A DNA stretch of 64,000 nucleotides from Colocasia esculenta (GCA_014218235.1 CM024753.1:187960348-188024347), one strand, 5' to 3'. Shown: positions 44,270-55,940, numbered from the stretch's first letter. Numbers and translations: made by a program. The notes: generated by a model not told the origin, from the sequence alone.

Positions 44270-46199
44270 ATGTCTTCAAGTTCTGCATCTTCTTCCTCTA
44301 GTCCTTGTCTCCGCGAGGGCTCATCGTCTGGGGGCTCTCCTTCCGAGAACTCTTCTCACTCAATAGGGGTGGTTTCCTCTGATGGAACGTCCCACTCTCC
44401 TCGGCCTGACGGTGAGTCGTCTGGCCATTCTAATGACTGCTTTATTGTTGATCCTGGGACTTACGTTCCCAAGGATCCATCCTCTCATACTTCCGGAGCT
44501 CGTCGGCCGGCTGACAATGTCTCCGACGCTCAATGTGAAACTAGCGACGAGACCCTTGCGTGGATGAAAACTCACCCCGGACTAGAGTTTTCGGAGGGTT
44601 ATTCCATGTATCGCTCGAGTCAGCTTCGTGCTCACTACGTAGCAAAGGGTGGAGTCTGTATCTATGCCGAGGCCGTCCGAGCTGGCTTCCGCCATCCTTT
44701 GCATCCTTTCGCCACTCTTCTTCTTTTCAAGCTGGGAGTCGCACCGTCGCAACTGACCCCTAATTCGTGGAGGTCGATTGTCGGCTTCCTGGCGGTTTGT
44801 GCATTGGCTAAGGTCCTTCCGACCACGTGCCTTTTCCTTTACTGCTTCTCGGTCAAGACCTTTAGGGACTGGCTGTACTTCACAGCTCTGTATGGCCGAC
44901 AGATCCTTGGTCGGATGCCCTCTTCTATTCACAACTGGAAGAGGCAGTTCGTTTTTGTTCATAGCCCGACGGGGTGGCCATTTCCGACCACCTGGATGAT
45001 AGTGAACGTTCACCAAAAAGCCTTCCGAGCTCCAAATCTCATCGAAACTGAGCTCGCGGAGTTTGATTCTCTACAGGTGCTGGATCCTCCCGACCTGTTT
45101 CAGCTCGATGGATTGTTCAAACTGATTGCCAAGGCCGACAAAGGTCATTTTATTTCCAATGTCTTCCTTTTGTGATTTGCGAATAAGAGCTAACCAACTG
45201 CTGCTTCTCGCAGAGATGGCCGACAAGAGCAAGTCGTCGGCTGCTTCCGACATTCGCCAGGCGCGCAATACCTTATTAGCCGACCGAGCAGCGAATAGGT
45301 TTGCAGGGCGTGGTAAGAAGAGTGCCAAGAGGCCATCGAAATGTCCGAGGGAGGAGACCGAGGACACAGGTCGGGGGACGAAGCGCCGATCGTCAGATCC
45401 TTGTCCGACGTCATCTCAAGGACGATGCGAGCTGCCGGAGCAACCGACCGCAGACCGGAATGTCACGAGCCCTCAGCCATCGTCGGTGCGCTCTGAGGAG
45501 CTCTCTGCTACTGAATGGGCCCGTCGGGCGACCTCGGCGAGAATGTTGGCCCAGTTCTCGGCCAAGCGAGCCAACGAGATCGTTGAGGAATTCTACGGTT
45601 CAGTGCAAACTCAATTGGGCTTGGTCGGGGCCTTGTTCAAGAAAGCTGAGAAGTCCCAGGCGGCGGCCGACCAGCAAGTCCTCGAGGCCACGAACAAGGC
45701 AAAAGAGGTCGAGAAGAGGGCTAAGATTGTCGAGAAGCTCCTAGACGCGGAGCGGCTGAAGGCGAAGAGAGCCGAGGAGGATGCAGCTCGGATGACCAAG
45801 GCGGCCGAGGACCTCAAAGAGGTTATTCGTACGAAGGAAGAGTTGCCGGAGGCCGCTAGGGCTCAGAACTTGAGGCTAGCCGAGGAGGAGCGCGAAAGGA
45901 TTATCGCAGAGTATCACGACTCTGAGGAGCTAAATGAAGAAGTTGACAAGCTCTTCCAGGCTGGATACGACCACTGCATCAAGGACCTCCGAAAACTGCA
46001 TCCCGAATATGATCTGTCGGGTCTGGAAGATGCCGAGGATGAGGACGCTGGTCAGGCTCAAGACCGAGCTGAAGTCGCCGACGAGGCACAGGCTGCTGCG
46101 ACCGAGGCGGTTCCCGGCGATGACATGATCATTGCTTCTGATCAGGCTGCCACTACCGAGGCTCAAGTTGCCGCGTCTGACGACATTGTAGTTGATTAA
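44270..46199 (+). CDS. Tat accessory protein, antisense gene, copy 1 (intact)
   Basis: Exon 1 (44270-45143) starts MSSSSASSSSSPCLREG and has a Ser-rich N-terminus, then a domain resembling the plant 'putative gypsy type transposon' family (PF04195): VRAGFRHPLHPF, FKLGVAPSQLTPNSWRSIVGF, FVFVHSPTGWPFPTTW. A 70-bp intron, 45144-45213 (GTCATT...TCGCAG), is predicted because removing it joins two open frames without a stop; unspliced, exon 1 ends at a TGA at 45173-45175. Exon 2 (45214-46199) has a basic segment (RFAGRGKKSAKRP), a long Ala/Lys/Glu coiled coil, and an acidic tail. Total 619 codons. Exon 2 resembles the antisense ORF remnant at 25027-25790. The role is unknown; no catalytic motif is seen. 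Confidence 0.8.
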
Positions 46200-46673
46200 A
46201 TGCCTTACGTTTGTATGTGGCGGTTCGCCCCGCAGTGTATTTTCTTGTTAGTAGAAATCGAAACGCTTGCCTCTTTCGTTACTGCTTGGTTTGTCATTGC
46301 CTGGTTCGAACCACGCTTCTTTGAATGTCACACGTTTGGCCATTTAGGTCCAGCTTGGTGCTCGGACTCTGGTCGAATTCTTGAGGTCGGCTAGATGCTC
46401 GTACTATGTCGGAGCGACCTCTGCATTTACGTAGGACGTTGCCTTTTCATTGTTTATGGTCCTTGTCGGTCAAGCACGCATGCGAGCACGATAGACTAGC
46501 ATAGCCCGACGCTGTCCACAACTAATCGTCGGGGGGACTCCCGAGAATATAGTCGGCCTCATTTTAAAGCTCGGATGAGACGAGGGCCGAAACGACCTCG
46601 TGGGAGTTCGGAGGGCCCATGTGTCCTCACGTAAGTTTGGATTTTTAAGGCGAGTGCCGAGGCGACCTTGGAC

Positions 46674-47170
46674 GAGCTATGATGTGTACGTGGGCCGAAG
46701 CGACCACGCCTTCAAGAGCTCAGAGTGACCTTGCACGAGCCATGATGCGTACGTGGGTCGGAGCGACCACGCCTTCGAGAGCTCAGACGAGATGTGATAT
46801 ACGGGTGCCGAAGCGACCGCGCCTTCAGGAGCTCGGAGTGCCGAAGAGACCTCGGACGAGCTGTGATATACGCGTGCCGGAGCGACCGCACCTTCAAGAG
46901 CTCGGAGTGCCGAAGCGACCTCGGACGAGCTATGATATACGCGTGCCGAAGCGACCGCGCCTTCAGGAGCTCAGAGTGCCAAAGCGACCTTGGACGAGCT
47001 GTGACACGTGCCGAAGCGACCGCGCCTTCAGGAGCTCGGAGTGCCGAAGCGACCTCGGACGAGCTGTGATATACGCGTGTCGAAGCGACCGCGCCTTCAG
47101 GAGCTCGGAGTGCCAAAGCGACCTCGGACGAGCTGTTACACGCGTGCCGAAGCGACAACGCCTTCATTTT
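46674..47170 (-). repeat. Unit 1 minisatellite, about 69-bp period
   Basis: Eight units, each starting GAGCTRTGATATACGCGTGCC or similar, with GAAGCGACCGCGCCTTCAGG and GAGTGCCGAAGCGACCTCG. In element sense the last word is CGAGGTCGCTTCGGCACTC, identical to the core of the 31-bp minisatellite at 24265-24950. The short ORFs in it are repeat translations, not genes. Confidence 0.9.
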
Positions 47171-47593
47171 ATCGCATGTCAATTTCTTGGTTTCTGGACA
47201 GCCGAGGCGATCTCGTCGAGAACTTCGTTGCCCTTATCACTAAGGACATTAAGCGTGTGATCACGGCCTCCTGTTTGGAGGGCTTAGGCTTCTCAAATCA
47301 GAGATGACTGTTGATAAGAACTGCAGAATTGCCACGAACTCTGGAGCTCGTCGGCTTCCGAGCCGACCTCAAATGATTCTTGAAGGGCTTCACGATATTT
47401 GAGTTGAGCCGGGCCCCCGAGCCGACCTCAAGCGTAGAGGCTTATGATCTCTCGGTCGGCCCCCTTGTCGATCGTGCCAGGCCCTGGCCACTTTGGCGCT
47501 TGCGATAAATGCTCCAGGGTCTATTTTGCTGTCTACGATTGGGGGAGTTCCACTGAGAATAGGAAAGGGGAAACGTACTGACCTTTTGTAACG
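47171..47593 (-). other. Short leader of array unit 1
   Basis: Between the minisatellite and the primer-binding site there are only about 420 bp, with no gag. The matching stretch in unit 2 is 52051-52473. Confidence 0.7.
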
Positions 47594-47613
47594 GTTCCCA
47601 CAGACGGCGCCAA
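47594..47613 (-). other. Primer-binding site, array unit 1
   Basis: Minus strand TTGGCGCCGTCTGTGGGAAC directly at the LTR 2 end; Tat type. Confidence 0.85.
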
Positions 47614-48593
47614 TGTTACAACTATAGTAACATAGGTCGGCTCTTGCTGAGGTGACCGCTGAGGCGCTTCTCGCCAGACTGAGCCGAGACGACCAAGCCG
47701 ATGAATCCCTTTTGAGGCGCGCTTGGCTGACGTGTGACGCTGCTCCCGAGCTTATGACCTGACCTGCAAAGCCCGCCGATTGGGCTCGGTGGGGAGACAC
47801 TCCGACGCTCAAGTCAGTTGCTAGCCGAGCGGAATGGCCTAGCATGGGGGGAGAATAGCATACCTTGGCTTGTGGAGTGTCTACCCTTTATATAGTGTTA
47901 GGACACGTACATGTGAGCTGGACGAGCCGCCAATCTCGCTGGGAGTTACCGAGATTCCCGCCGGATTGGTGCCATTACTTCTGCTGAGTTGCGATGATCG
48001 TGGTTGCCACCTGTAGGCCTGATCGCTGAGATCGTGGCCTTAATGACCGTGACTTGCGGTGCCGTAATTCTCGGTCATTGCCTCATTCGCCTATTGACCC
48101 TGTGTGGGCTGCGATGGGGCACATGAGAGGGCCGAGCTCCAGGTCGGCGCGACCCGAGCTTCGATGACCCGAGGTGCTCAATTGGAGGCTTATTTGACGG
48201 TGTTACAAGACTGCTCAGGTCCGAGCTGTAGAGAGGTTCGAGATGCATAAAGCATCGTTGATATCATGTAGATAAGATGTCGGCTAGTGACCTTAATGAG
48301 GTCGGCTGATCCGAGGTCCTATCCGACCTGATGGGAACACTGATTAGTTTAGATATCTTGTACCTTCGTCAGTCTCATGGACTCTTCTGAAAGTTCTGGT
48401 AACCAAGTCGGCCTCATCCGAATTTGAGGCTGAGCCGAGAGAAACTGGAGTCGAGCCTGTCGGGCGGCTAATACTTGATGTGGAACGTCGGACTCTACCT
48501 TCAGATGTGGTTGGCTATCTTCAGGGATTGACAATCTTCGAATGCGGTCAGCCATCCTTGGTTTTGCCGACCTGCCTGGAAACCTCCGCAACA
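47614..48593 (-). repeat. Array LTR 2 (980 bp, shared by both units)
   Basis: Same ends as LTR 1. Minus-strand TATA box at 47887-47894. It serves as 5' LTR of one unit and 3' LTR of the other. Confidence 0.9.
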
Positions 48594-49149
48594 CTGGCCC
48601 CCTAGGTTCAGGTCGGACCGTGATCGCGGGCCGAGATGAAGCTAAATTTTTTTGCTGGAAACACGTACCCTGTCACGTGGCTTGGCTGACACCTGTGACC
48701 CATCAGGACGCCACGTCACCCTGTAGTCAGAAACTGCCGTCGCAAGGGTGCGTCACGGCCTTGTCAGAGTCGCCGAACGTCTCATCATCTGACGAGCCGT
48801 CGCGTGTTGCTTCGTGTAATTGTACTTTCGCCGCCTCGTCTTCCGAGCGCCATCATGCGCTTCTCGCCTCTCACGCTGATTGGAATCCGAGGGGTCGGTT
48901 TCATTGCCAATCTGGTGACGCCATGTGGGCCGATCTCAACCACTTGCATTGGTGGTTGGCTTTTGCCGTTGGATTCGATTGTCCCCCAGCTCTATAAATA
49001 CCGGGGTCTGTTTCCGAACGATCGCCCTTGTTCTCGTTCGCGAGCATCTACCAGGCGACCTGCCGACGTGCCGACGAGGGTTGCGCCGACGTCCCTCGCC
49101 CGAGCTTCGACCATTTTCGATTTTTGCTTGCTTCCTTAAGAGGTAAGCG

Positions 49150-51079
49150 ATGTCTTCAAGTTCTGTGTCTTCTTCCTCTGGTCCTTGTCTCCGCGAGGGC
49201 TCGTCGTCTGGGGGCTCTCCTTCCGAGAACTCTTCTCACTCAATAGGGGTGGTTTCCTCTGATGGAACGTCCCACTCTCCTCGGCCTGACGGTGAGTCGT
49301 CTGGCCATTCTGATGACTGCTTTATTATTGATCTTGGGACTTATGTTCACAAGGAGCCATCCTCTCATACTTTTAGAGCTCGTCGGCTGGCTGACAATGT
49401 CTCCGACGCTCAATGTAAAACTAGCGACGAGACCCTTGCGTGGATGAAAACTCACCCCGGACTAGAGTTTCCGGAGGGTTATTCCATGTATCGCTCGAGT
49501 CAGCTTCGTGCTCACTACGTAGCAAAGGGTGGAGTCTGTATCTATGCCGAGGCCGTCCGAGCTGGCTTCCGCCTTCCTTTGCATCCTTTCCCCACTCTTC
49601 TTCTTTTCAAGCTGGGAGTCGCACCATCGCAACTGACCCCTAATTCGTGGAGGTCGGTTGTCGGCTTCCTGGCAGTTTGTGCATTGGCTAAGGTCCTTCC
49701 GACCACGCGCCTTTTCCTTTACTGCTTCTCGGTCAAGGCCTTTGGGGACTGGCTGTACTTCGCAGCTCGGTCTGGCCGACAGATCCTTGGTCAGATGCCC
49801 TCTTCTGTTCACAACTGGAAGAGGCAGTTCGTTTTTGTTCATAGCCCGACGGGGTGGCCATTTCCGATCACCTGGACGGTAGTGAACGTTCACCAAAAAG
49901 CCTTCTGAGCTCCAAATCTCATCGAAACCAAGCTCGCGGAGTTTGATTCTCTACAGGTGCTAGATCCTCCAGACCTGTTTCAGCTCGAAGGATTGTTTAA
50001 ACTGATTGCCAAGGCCGACAAAGGTCATTTTATTTCCAATGTCTTCCTTTTGTGATTTGCGAATAAGAGCTAACCAACTGCTGCTTCTCGCAGAGATGGC
50101 CGACAAGAGCAAGTCATCGGCTGCTTCTGACGTTCGCCAGGCGCGCAATACCTCATTAGCCGACCGAGCAACGAATAGGTTTGCAGGGCGTGGTAAGAAG
50201 AGTGCCAAGAGGCCATCGAAATGTCCGAGGGAGGAGACCGAGGGCGCAGGTCGGAGGACGAAGCGCCGATCGTCAGATCCTTGTCCGACGTCATCTCAAG
50301 GACGATGCGAGCTGCTGAAGCAACCGACTGCAGACCGGAATGTCACGAGCCCTCAGCCATCGTTGGTGCACTCTGGGGAGCTCTCCACTACTGAATGGGC
50401 CCGTCGGGCGACCCCGGCGAGAACGTTGGCCCAGTTCTCGGCCAAGCGAGCCAACGAGATCGTTGAGGAATTCTACGGTTCAGTGCAAACTCAACTGGGC
50501 CTGGTCGGGGCCTTGTTCAAGAAAGCCGAGAAGTCCCAGACGGCGGCCGACCAGCAAGTCCTCGAGGCCACGAACAAGGCAAAAGAGGTCGAGAAGAGGG
50601 CTAAGATTGTCGAGAAGCTCCTAGACGCGGAGTGGCTGAAGGCGAAGAGAGCCGAGGAGGATGCGGCTCGAATGACCAAGGCGGCCGAGGACCTCAAAGA
50701 GGTTATTCGTACAAAGGAAGAGTTACTGGAGGCCGCTAAGGCTCAGAACTTGAGGCTAGCCGAGGAGGAGCGCGAAAGGATTATCGCAGAGTATCGCGAC
50801 TCCGAGGAGCTAAATGAAGAGGTTGACAAGCTCTTCCAGGCTGGATACGACCACTGCATCAAGGACCTCTGAAATCTGCATCCCGAATATGATCTGTCGG
50901 GTCTGGAAGATGCCGAGGACGAGGACGCTGGTCAGGCTCAAGACCGAGCTGATGTCGCAGACGAGGCACAGGCTGCTGCGACCGAGGCGGTTCCCGGCGA
51001 TGACATGATCATTGCTTCTGATCAGGCTGCCACTACCGAGGCTCAAGTTGCCGCGTCTGACGACATTGTAGTTGATTGA
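49150..51079 (+). pseudogene. Tat accessory protein, antisense gene, copy 2 (two stops)
   Basis: Collinear with copy 1 at +4880 bp: TATA box 48991-49000, ATG 49150, exon 1 to 50023, predicted intron 50024-50093, exon 2 50094-51079. Two premature TGA codons occur, at 49906-49908 (copy 1 has CGA) and at about 50870-50872 (copy 1 has CGA). Both are CpG-to-TpG changes. The domain order is as in copy 1. A truncated N-terminal product of 252 aa would be possible. Confidence 0.85.
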
Positions 51080-51553
51080 ATGCCTTATGTTCGTATGTGG
51101 CGGTTCACCCCGCAGTGTATTTTTTTGTTAGTAGAAATCGAAACGCTTGCCTCTTTCGTCACTGCTTGGTTTGTCATTGCCTGGTTCGAACCACGCTTCT
51201 TTGAATGCCACACGTTTGGCCATTTAGGTCCAGCTCAATGCTCGGACTCTGGTCGAATTCTTGAGGTCGGCTAGACGCTCGTACTATGTCGGAGTGACCT
51301 CTGCATTTACGTAGGACGTTGCCTTTACATTGTTTATGGTCCTTGTCGGTCAAGCATGCGTGCGAGCACGATAGACTAGCATAGCCCGACGCTGTCCACG
51401 ACTAATCTTCGGGGGGACTCCCGAGAATATGGTCGGCCTCATTTTAAAGCTCGGATGAGACAAGGGCCGAAACGACCTTGTGGGAGTTCGGAGGGCCCAT
51501 GCGTCCTCGCGTAAGTTCGGATTTCTGAGGCGAGTTCCGAGGCGACCTTGGAC

Positions 51554-52045
51554 GAGCTATGATGCGTACGTGGGCCGAAGCGACCACGCCTTCAAGAGCT
51601 CAGAGTGACCTTGCACGAGCCATGATGCGTACGTGGGTCGGAGCGACCACGCCTTCGAGAGCTCAGACGAGATGTGATATACGAGAGCCGAAGCGACCAC
51701 GCCTTCAGGAGCTCGGAGTGCCGAAGCGACCTCGGACGAGCTGTGATATACCCGTGCCGGAGCGATCGCACCTTCAAGAGCTCAGAGTGCCGAAGCGACC
51801 TCGGACGAGCTATGATATACGCGTGCCGAAGCGACCGCGCCTTTAGGAGCTCAGAGTGCCAAAGCGACCTCGGACGAGCTGTAACACGTGCCGAAGCGAC
51901 CGCGCCTTCAGGAGCTCGGAGTGCCGAAGCGACCTCGGACGAGCTGTGATATACGCGTGCCAAAGCGACCGCGCCTTCAGGAGCTCGGAGTGCCGAAGTG
52001 ACCTTTGACGAGCTGTGATACGTGTGCCGAAGCGACCACGCCTTC
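51554..52045 (-). repeat. Unit 2 minisatellite, about 69-bp period
   Basis: Eight units corresponding one to one with those at 46674-47170, with scattered substitutions. Unit number has not changed between the two interiors. Confidence 0.9.
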
Positions 52046-52473
52046 ATTTTATCGCATGTCAGATTCTTGGTTTCTGGACAGCCGAGGCGATCTCGTCGAG
52101 AACTTCATTGCCCTTATCACTAAGTTCATTAAGCGTGTGATCACGGCCTCCTGTTTGGAGGGCTTAGGCTTCCCAAATCAGAGATGACTGTTGATAAGAA
52201 CTGCAGGATTGCCACGAACTCTGGAGCTTGTTGGCTCCCGAGCCGACCTCAAATGAATCTTGAAGGGCTTCACGATATTTGAGTTGAGCCGGGCCCCCGA
52301 GCCGACCTCAGGCATAGGGGCTTATGATCTCTCGGTCGGCCCCCTTGCCGATCGTGCCAGGCCCTGGCCGCTTTGACGTTTGCGATAAATGCTCCAGGGG
52401 CTATTTCACTGTCTACGATTGGGGGAGTTCCACTGAGAATAGGAAAGGGGAAACGTACTGACCTTTTGTAACG

Positions 52474-52493
52474 GTTCCCACAGACGGCGCCAA
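52474..52493 (-). other. Primer-binding site, array unit 2
   Basis: Minus strand TTGGCGCCGTCTGTGGGAAC next to LTR 3. Confidence 0.85.
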
Positions 52494-53474
52494 TGTTACA
52501 ACTATAGTAACATAGGTCGGCTCCTGCTGAGGTGACCGCTAAGGCGCTTCTCGCCAGACGGAGCCGAGACGACCAAGCCGATGAATCCCTTTTGAGGCGC
52601 GCTTGGACGACGTGTGATGCTGCTCCCGAGCTTACGACCTGACCTGCAAAGCCCGCCGATTGGGCTCGGTGGGGAGACACTCCGACGCTCAAGTTAGTTG
52701 CTTGCCGAGCGGAATGGCCTAGCATGGGGGGAGAATAGCGTACCTTGGCCTGTGAAGTGTCTACCCTTTATATAGTGTTAGGACACGTACGTGTGAGCTG
52801 GACGAGCCACCAATCTCACTAGGAGTTACCGAGATTCCCGCCAGATTGGGTGCCGTTACTTCTGCTAAGTTGCGATGATCGTGGTTGCCACTTGTAGGCC
52901 TGATCGCTGAGATCGTGGCCTTAATGACCGTGACTTGCGGTGCCGTAATTCTCGGTCATTGCCTCATTCGCCTGTTGACCCTGTGTGGGCTGTGATGGGG
53001 CACATGAGAGGGCCGAGCTCCAGGTTGGCACGACCCGAGCTTCGATGACCCGAGGTACTCAATTGGAGGCTTATTTGAGGGTGTTACAAGACTGCTCAGG
53101 TCCGAGCTGTAGAGAGGTCCGAGACGCATAAAGCATCGCTGATATCATGTAGATAAGATGTCGGCTAGTGACCTTAATGAGGTTGGCTGATCCAAGGTCC
53201 TATCCGACCTGATGGGAACACCGATTAGTTCAGATATCTTGTACCTTCGTCAGTCTCATGGACTCTTCTGAAAGTTCTAGTAACCAGGTCGGCCTCATCC
53301 GAGTTCGAGGCTGAGCCGAGAGAAACTGGAGGCGAGCCTGTCGGGCGGCTAATACTTGATGTGGAACATCGGACTCTACCTTCAGATGTGGTCAGCTGTC
53401 TTCAGGGATTGACAATCTTCGAATGCGGTCGGCCATCCTTGGTTTTGCCGACCTGCTTGGAAACCTCCGCAACA
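52494..53474 (-). repeat. Array LTR 3 (981 bp)
   Basis: 5' LTR in element sense. Ends CCTCCGCAACA followed by TTTAC, the outer target duplication. Minus-strand TATA box at 52767-52774. Confidence 0.9.
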
Positions 53475-53479
53475 TTTAC

Positions 53480-53955
53480 TTTTTAAAATATTTAATGGAT
53501 GGTCCAACTGTATAGACATATTCATTGGATATAATTTAATCATGTGCTAGAAAATTGAAAAGTAGTTCCATTACAGTAATGAGCAATGAAGTTGAAGATG
53601 CAAGATTTTGAATCTGTTGTAAATCATTACATAACCTTGACATTTGAAAAATTGGATCGCACTCTATTTCACCAAGAAGGAGATCTGTTAGAGGGAACAC
53701 AACATCAAGGGTTTTGAGATGGGGATCCTAGATAAAGTCATCTAATGTTTAAGTCAGCAGTGGGCAAAAGCTAGAGCAAGAGGGTGAAATTATTTAAGAA
53801 CGTTCCCCACAATAGAGTCTAGAATTGTGTGTTACCTCTAGTCGAAGGAGATTTCTTTCAGATTTAAAAGTGGTTGAGCCTTCTACATTGTTTCATACAA
53901 TGTGGCTCCAATTAAAGCCAAGTTGTAGATGTAATCGCAAGATAGTGGTTGATAC
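53480..53955. other. Intergenic DNA, nothing recognised
   Basis: AT-rich target DNA of the array insertion; no coding frame or repeat seen. Confidence 0.5.
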
Positions 53956-54645
53956 GGGAATATCCCAGCAGGTCGGTTGTGTTCCTGGCATTAGCAGACC
54001 TCATTGAAGGCAAAGGCCGACGACATTATCACAAGCAGAACACTAGCTAACCGACGCGTAAGGTCGGAACAATGAATCCTCTTTGCATCTCGAGTCGTCT
54101 TTCGCAGCTCAGAAAAGTACGATCTCTCTGCTCAGACGAAGCTGACCTAGTGTCTGGTGTGCTCGCGCGTGTCCCGAAGCAGTCTTCACATGAATGACGA
54201 GGCAAAAAAGGTAAGATCCGATGATCACAGGACCAATAACTGCAATTATTAAGACCACGGTCGCGATGACCTGGCAAGACGGTGGCTACTTCCAATCTGG
54301 CATCAATCACGGAAATCTCCAGCGAGATTGGCGGGGTCGTCCAGCTATTATATAGGGGTCCTAACACTATATAAGAGGGAGAGACTCCACGGGTGTAGGT
54401 ACGCTGTTCTAGCCCAAGGTAGGTCATTCTGCTCGACTAGTGACTGACAAGATCGTCGGAGTGTTCCCCAGCCGAGGTCTCTCGGTGGACTTTGCAGGTC
54501 AGGTCGGGAGATCGAAACCAACGTCACACGTCGGCCAAGTGCACCTCAAACAGAATTCATCGACTTAGTCGTCCCGACTCACTCTTCGGCGAGAAACACC
54601 TCAGCGATCACCTCGGCTTGAGGCGACCTATGTTTGTGGCACTTC
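53956..54645 (+). mobile_element. Tat LTR fragment related to the array LTRs, opposite orientation
   Basis: Its reverse complement aligns by eye with 42745-43180: CATAGGTCG, GCTGAGGYGYTTCTCGCC, GGCCGACGTGTGACG, GACCTGACCTGCAAAG, TATATAGTGTTAGGAC. TATA box TATATAAGAG is near 54371. Ends are degraded, so limits are approximate; it is either a solo LTR or a truncated element. Confidence 0.75.
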
Positions 54646-54658
54646 CTAAGTCTCGCTC

Positions 54659-54664
54659 TATATA

Positions 54665-54702
<38 letters not shown>
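54659..54702. repeat. (TA)n microsatellite
   Basis: About 44 bp of alternating TA with one break. Confidence 0.95.
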
Positions 54703-54704
<2 letters not shown>

Positions 54705-54932
54705 CTTAGGTGTTTGTGTTTTATATTCTTCACTCTTGACCGACCGTATATTAATGCACCCTCATCTTATATATTCACTGCTACGTACTCCCACCTGCAT
54801 GCGAATCGCTTCATTCATGTCTGCTCCTTTCGTCATTTACATATATGCATGTTGGGTATAGAGAGACTAACTAATTAAGATTAGATGATCTAAAGAATAT
54901 TACGTACTTGTCATATTTAATTTTTTTAAGAT

Positions 54933-54997
54933 ATGTTTGGTATTAGGATAGACGGGGGATAGAGTGAAAATATCCTCTCTATCCTAATACTAAACAT
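54933..54997. repeat. 65-bp foldback element
   Basis: Arms ATGTTTGGTATTAGGATAGA and TCTATCCTAATACTAAACAT are near-perfect inverted repeats around a 24-base centre. It may be a minimal foldback transposon or a MITE end pair; no clear target duplication. Confidence 0.7.
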
Positions 54998-55078
54998 GCT
55001 AGAGTTATGGGCACTAGAATTTTTAAACCTTAGGATCAACGATGCGATGGCTGTTTTGTATGTAAACCATATCTCTTA

Positions 55079-55178
55079 NNNNNNNNNNNNNNNNNNNNNN
55101 NNNNNNNNNNNNNNNNNNNNNNNNNNNNNNNNNNNNNNNNNNNNNNNNNNNNNNNNNNNNNNNNNNNNNNNNNNNNNN
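55079..55178. other. Assembly gap (100 N)
   Basis: Exactly 100 Ns, the usual placeholder for a scaffold gap of unknown size. Flanking sequences should not be assumed adjacent. Confidence 1.
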
Positions 55179-55197
55179 AACCTCTCTTTGTATGCAG

Positions 55198-55940
55198 CTG
55201 GCGTCGGCGGTAGCTCAGGCGGAGGCAGCGGAGCGCAACCTCACTACACGGGTAAGTCAATTAATTAGATATATATATGAAATGCATTTCTTTATACTTA
55301 CATGTGTTGTCTTGTGTGCAGTCCGCCGAGCTCCAGAGTGCTATCACCCAGGCGACATTGGTAGGTTCTAAGGTGACTTAGTTGATGCAACAGCTGTCCG
55401 AGCTGCGCACTCAGGTGTCTCAGCATGACGCAGACCTCCCTCGTGAGGCTGCGGAGTTACGGGTGACACTCTCGGTGGAGAGGAGGGAGTGGGAGCGGGA
55501 GCATGACCGGTGGGAGTGGGAGCGCAGCCGGTGGGCCGAGGAGCGAGAGCGTATCTCCCAGCAGGTCCTCGACGCGCATACTAGTCTGGGCATCTCCGAG
55601 CACCTGCTGCGTGAGGCAGAGGACCGGTACCGACGTGGCTGCGAGCGCGCAGTGAGAGAGGGGCGGGCCAGCGCCTACTCGGCGAGCTACTTGGTGACTT
55701 CCTTTGAGTACCAGAAGAATGTCCAGAAAGGACGCGCGGCCCAGAGGTCCACTGACTCCCGTACATCCATGAGGCCAGCACCTACTCGGCGAGCTACTTG
55801 GTGACTTCCTCTGAGTACCAGAAGAATGTCCAGGAAGGACACGCGGCCCAAAGGTCCACTGACTCCCGTACGTCCATGAGGCCACCGCCTCCTCGCGCGA
55901 CTGCAGACCCCGGCGAGGCTGAGAGCAGCCGACAGCACTG
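55198..55940 (+). pseudogene. Coiled-coil protein remnant with an intron
   Basis: An acceptor-like TATGCAG precedes a 54-bp exon (55198-55251: LASAVAQAEAAERN). A 70-bp GT-AG intron (55252-55321) follows, then a second exon (SAELQSAITQATLVGSKV, one TAG at about 55378, then LMQQLSELRTQVSQHDADL). A highly charged coiled coil comes next (REWEREHDRWEWERSRWAEERERIS). The frame ends at 55804, after running into a tandem duplication. The upstream part is lost in the gap. I do not recognise the family; coiled coils of this kind occur in accessory ORFs of plant LTR elements, so it may be one. Confidence 0.55.
55668..55889 (+). repeat. About 111-bp tandem duplication
   Basis: Two copies of CCTACTCGGCGAGCTACTTG to CCGTACRTCCATGAGGCC, adjacent and about 95 percent identical by eye. 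The duplication causes the reading frame above to end. Confidence 0.85.

Larger units (their letters stand above)
42733..53474 (-). mobile_element. Tandem array of a gag-pol-less Tat element (LTR-int-LTR-int-LTR)
   Basis: Three LTRs (42733-43713, 47614-48593, 52494-53474) and two 3900-bp interiors repeat with a period of 4880-4881 bp. The outer flanks are perfect TTTAC (42728-42732 and 53475-53479). Primer-binding sites TTGGCGCCGTCTGTGGGAAC on the minus strand and purine tracts set the orientation as minus. Reading in the element's sense: LTR, primer site, short leader, 3' minisatellite, antisense gene, purine tract, LTR. No gag or pol is present. The units differ by only a few percent by eye. 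Confidence 0.95.

Noticed and set aside
46679..47260. 193-aa and overlapping ORFs with repeated RPRLQEL-type motifs
   Set aside because: Translations of the 69-bp minisatellite; open on several frames and both strands, and located in the non-coding 3' region of a Tat element.
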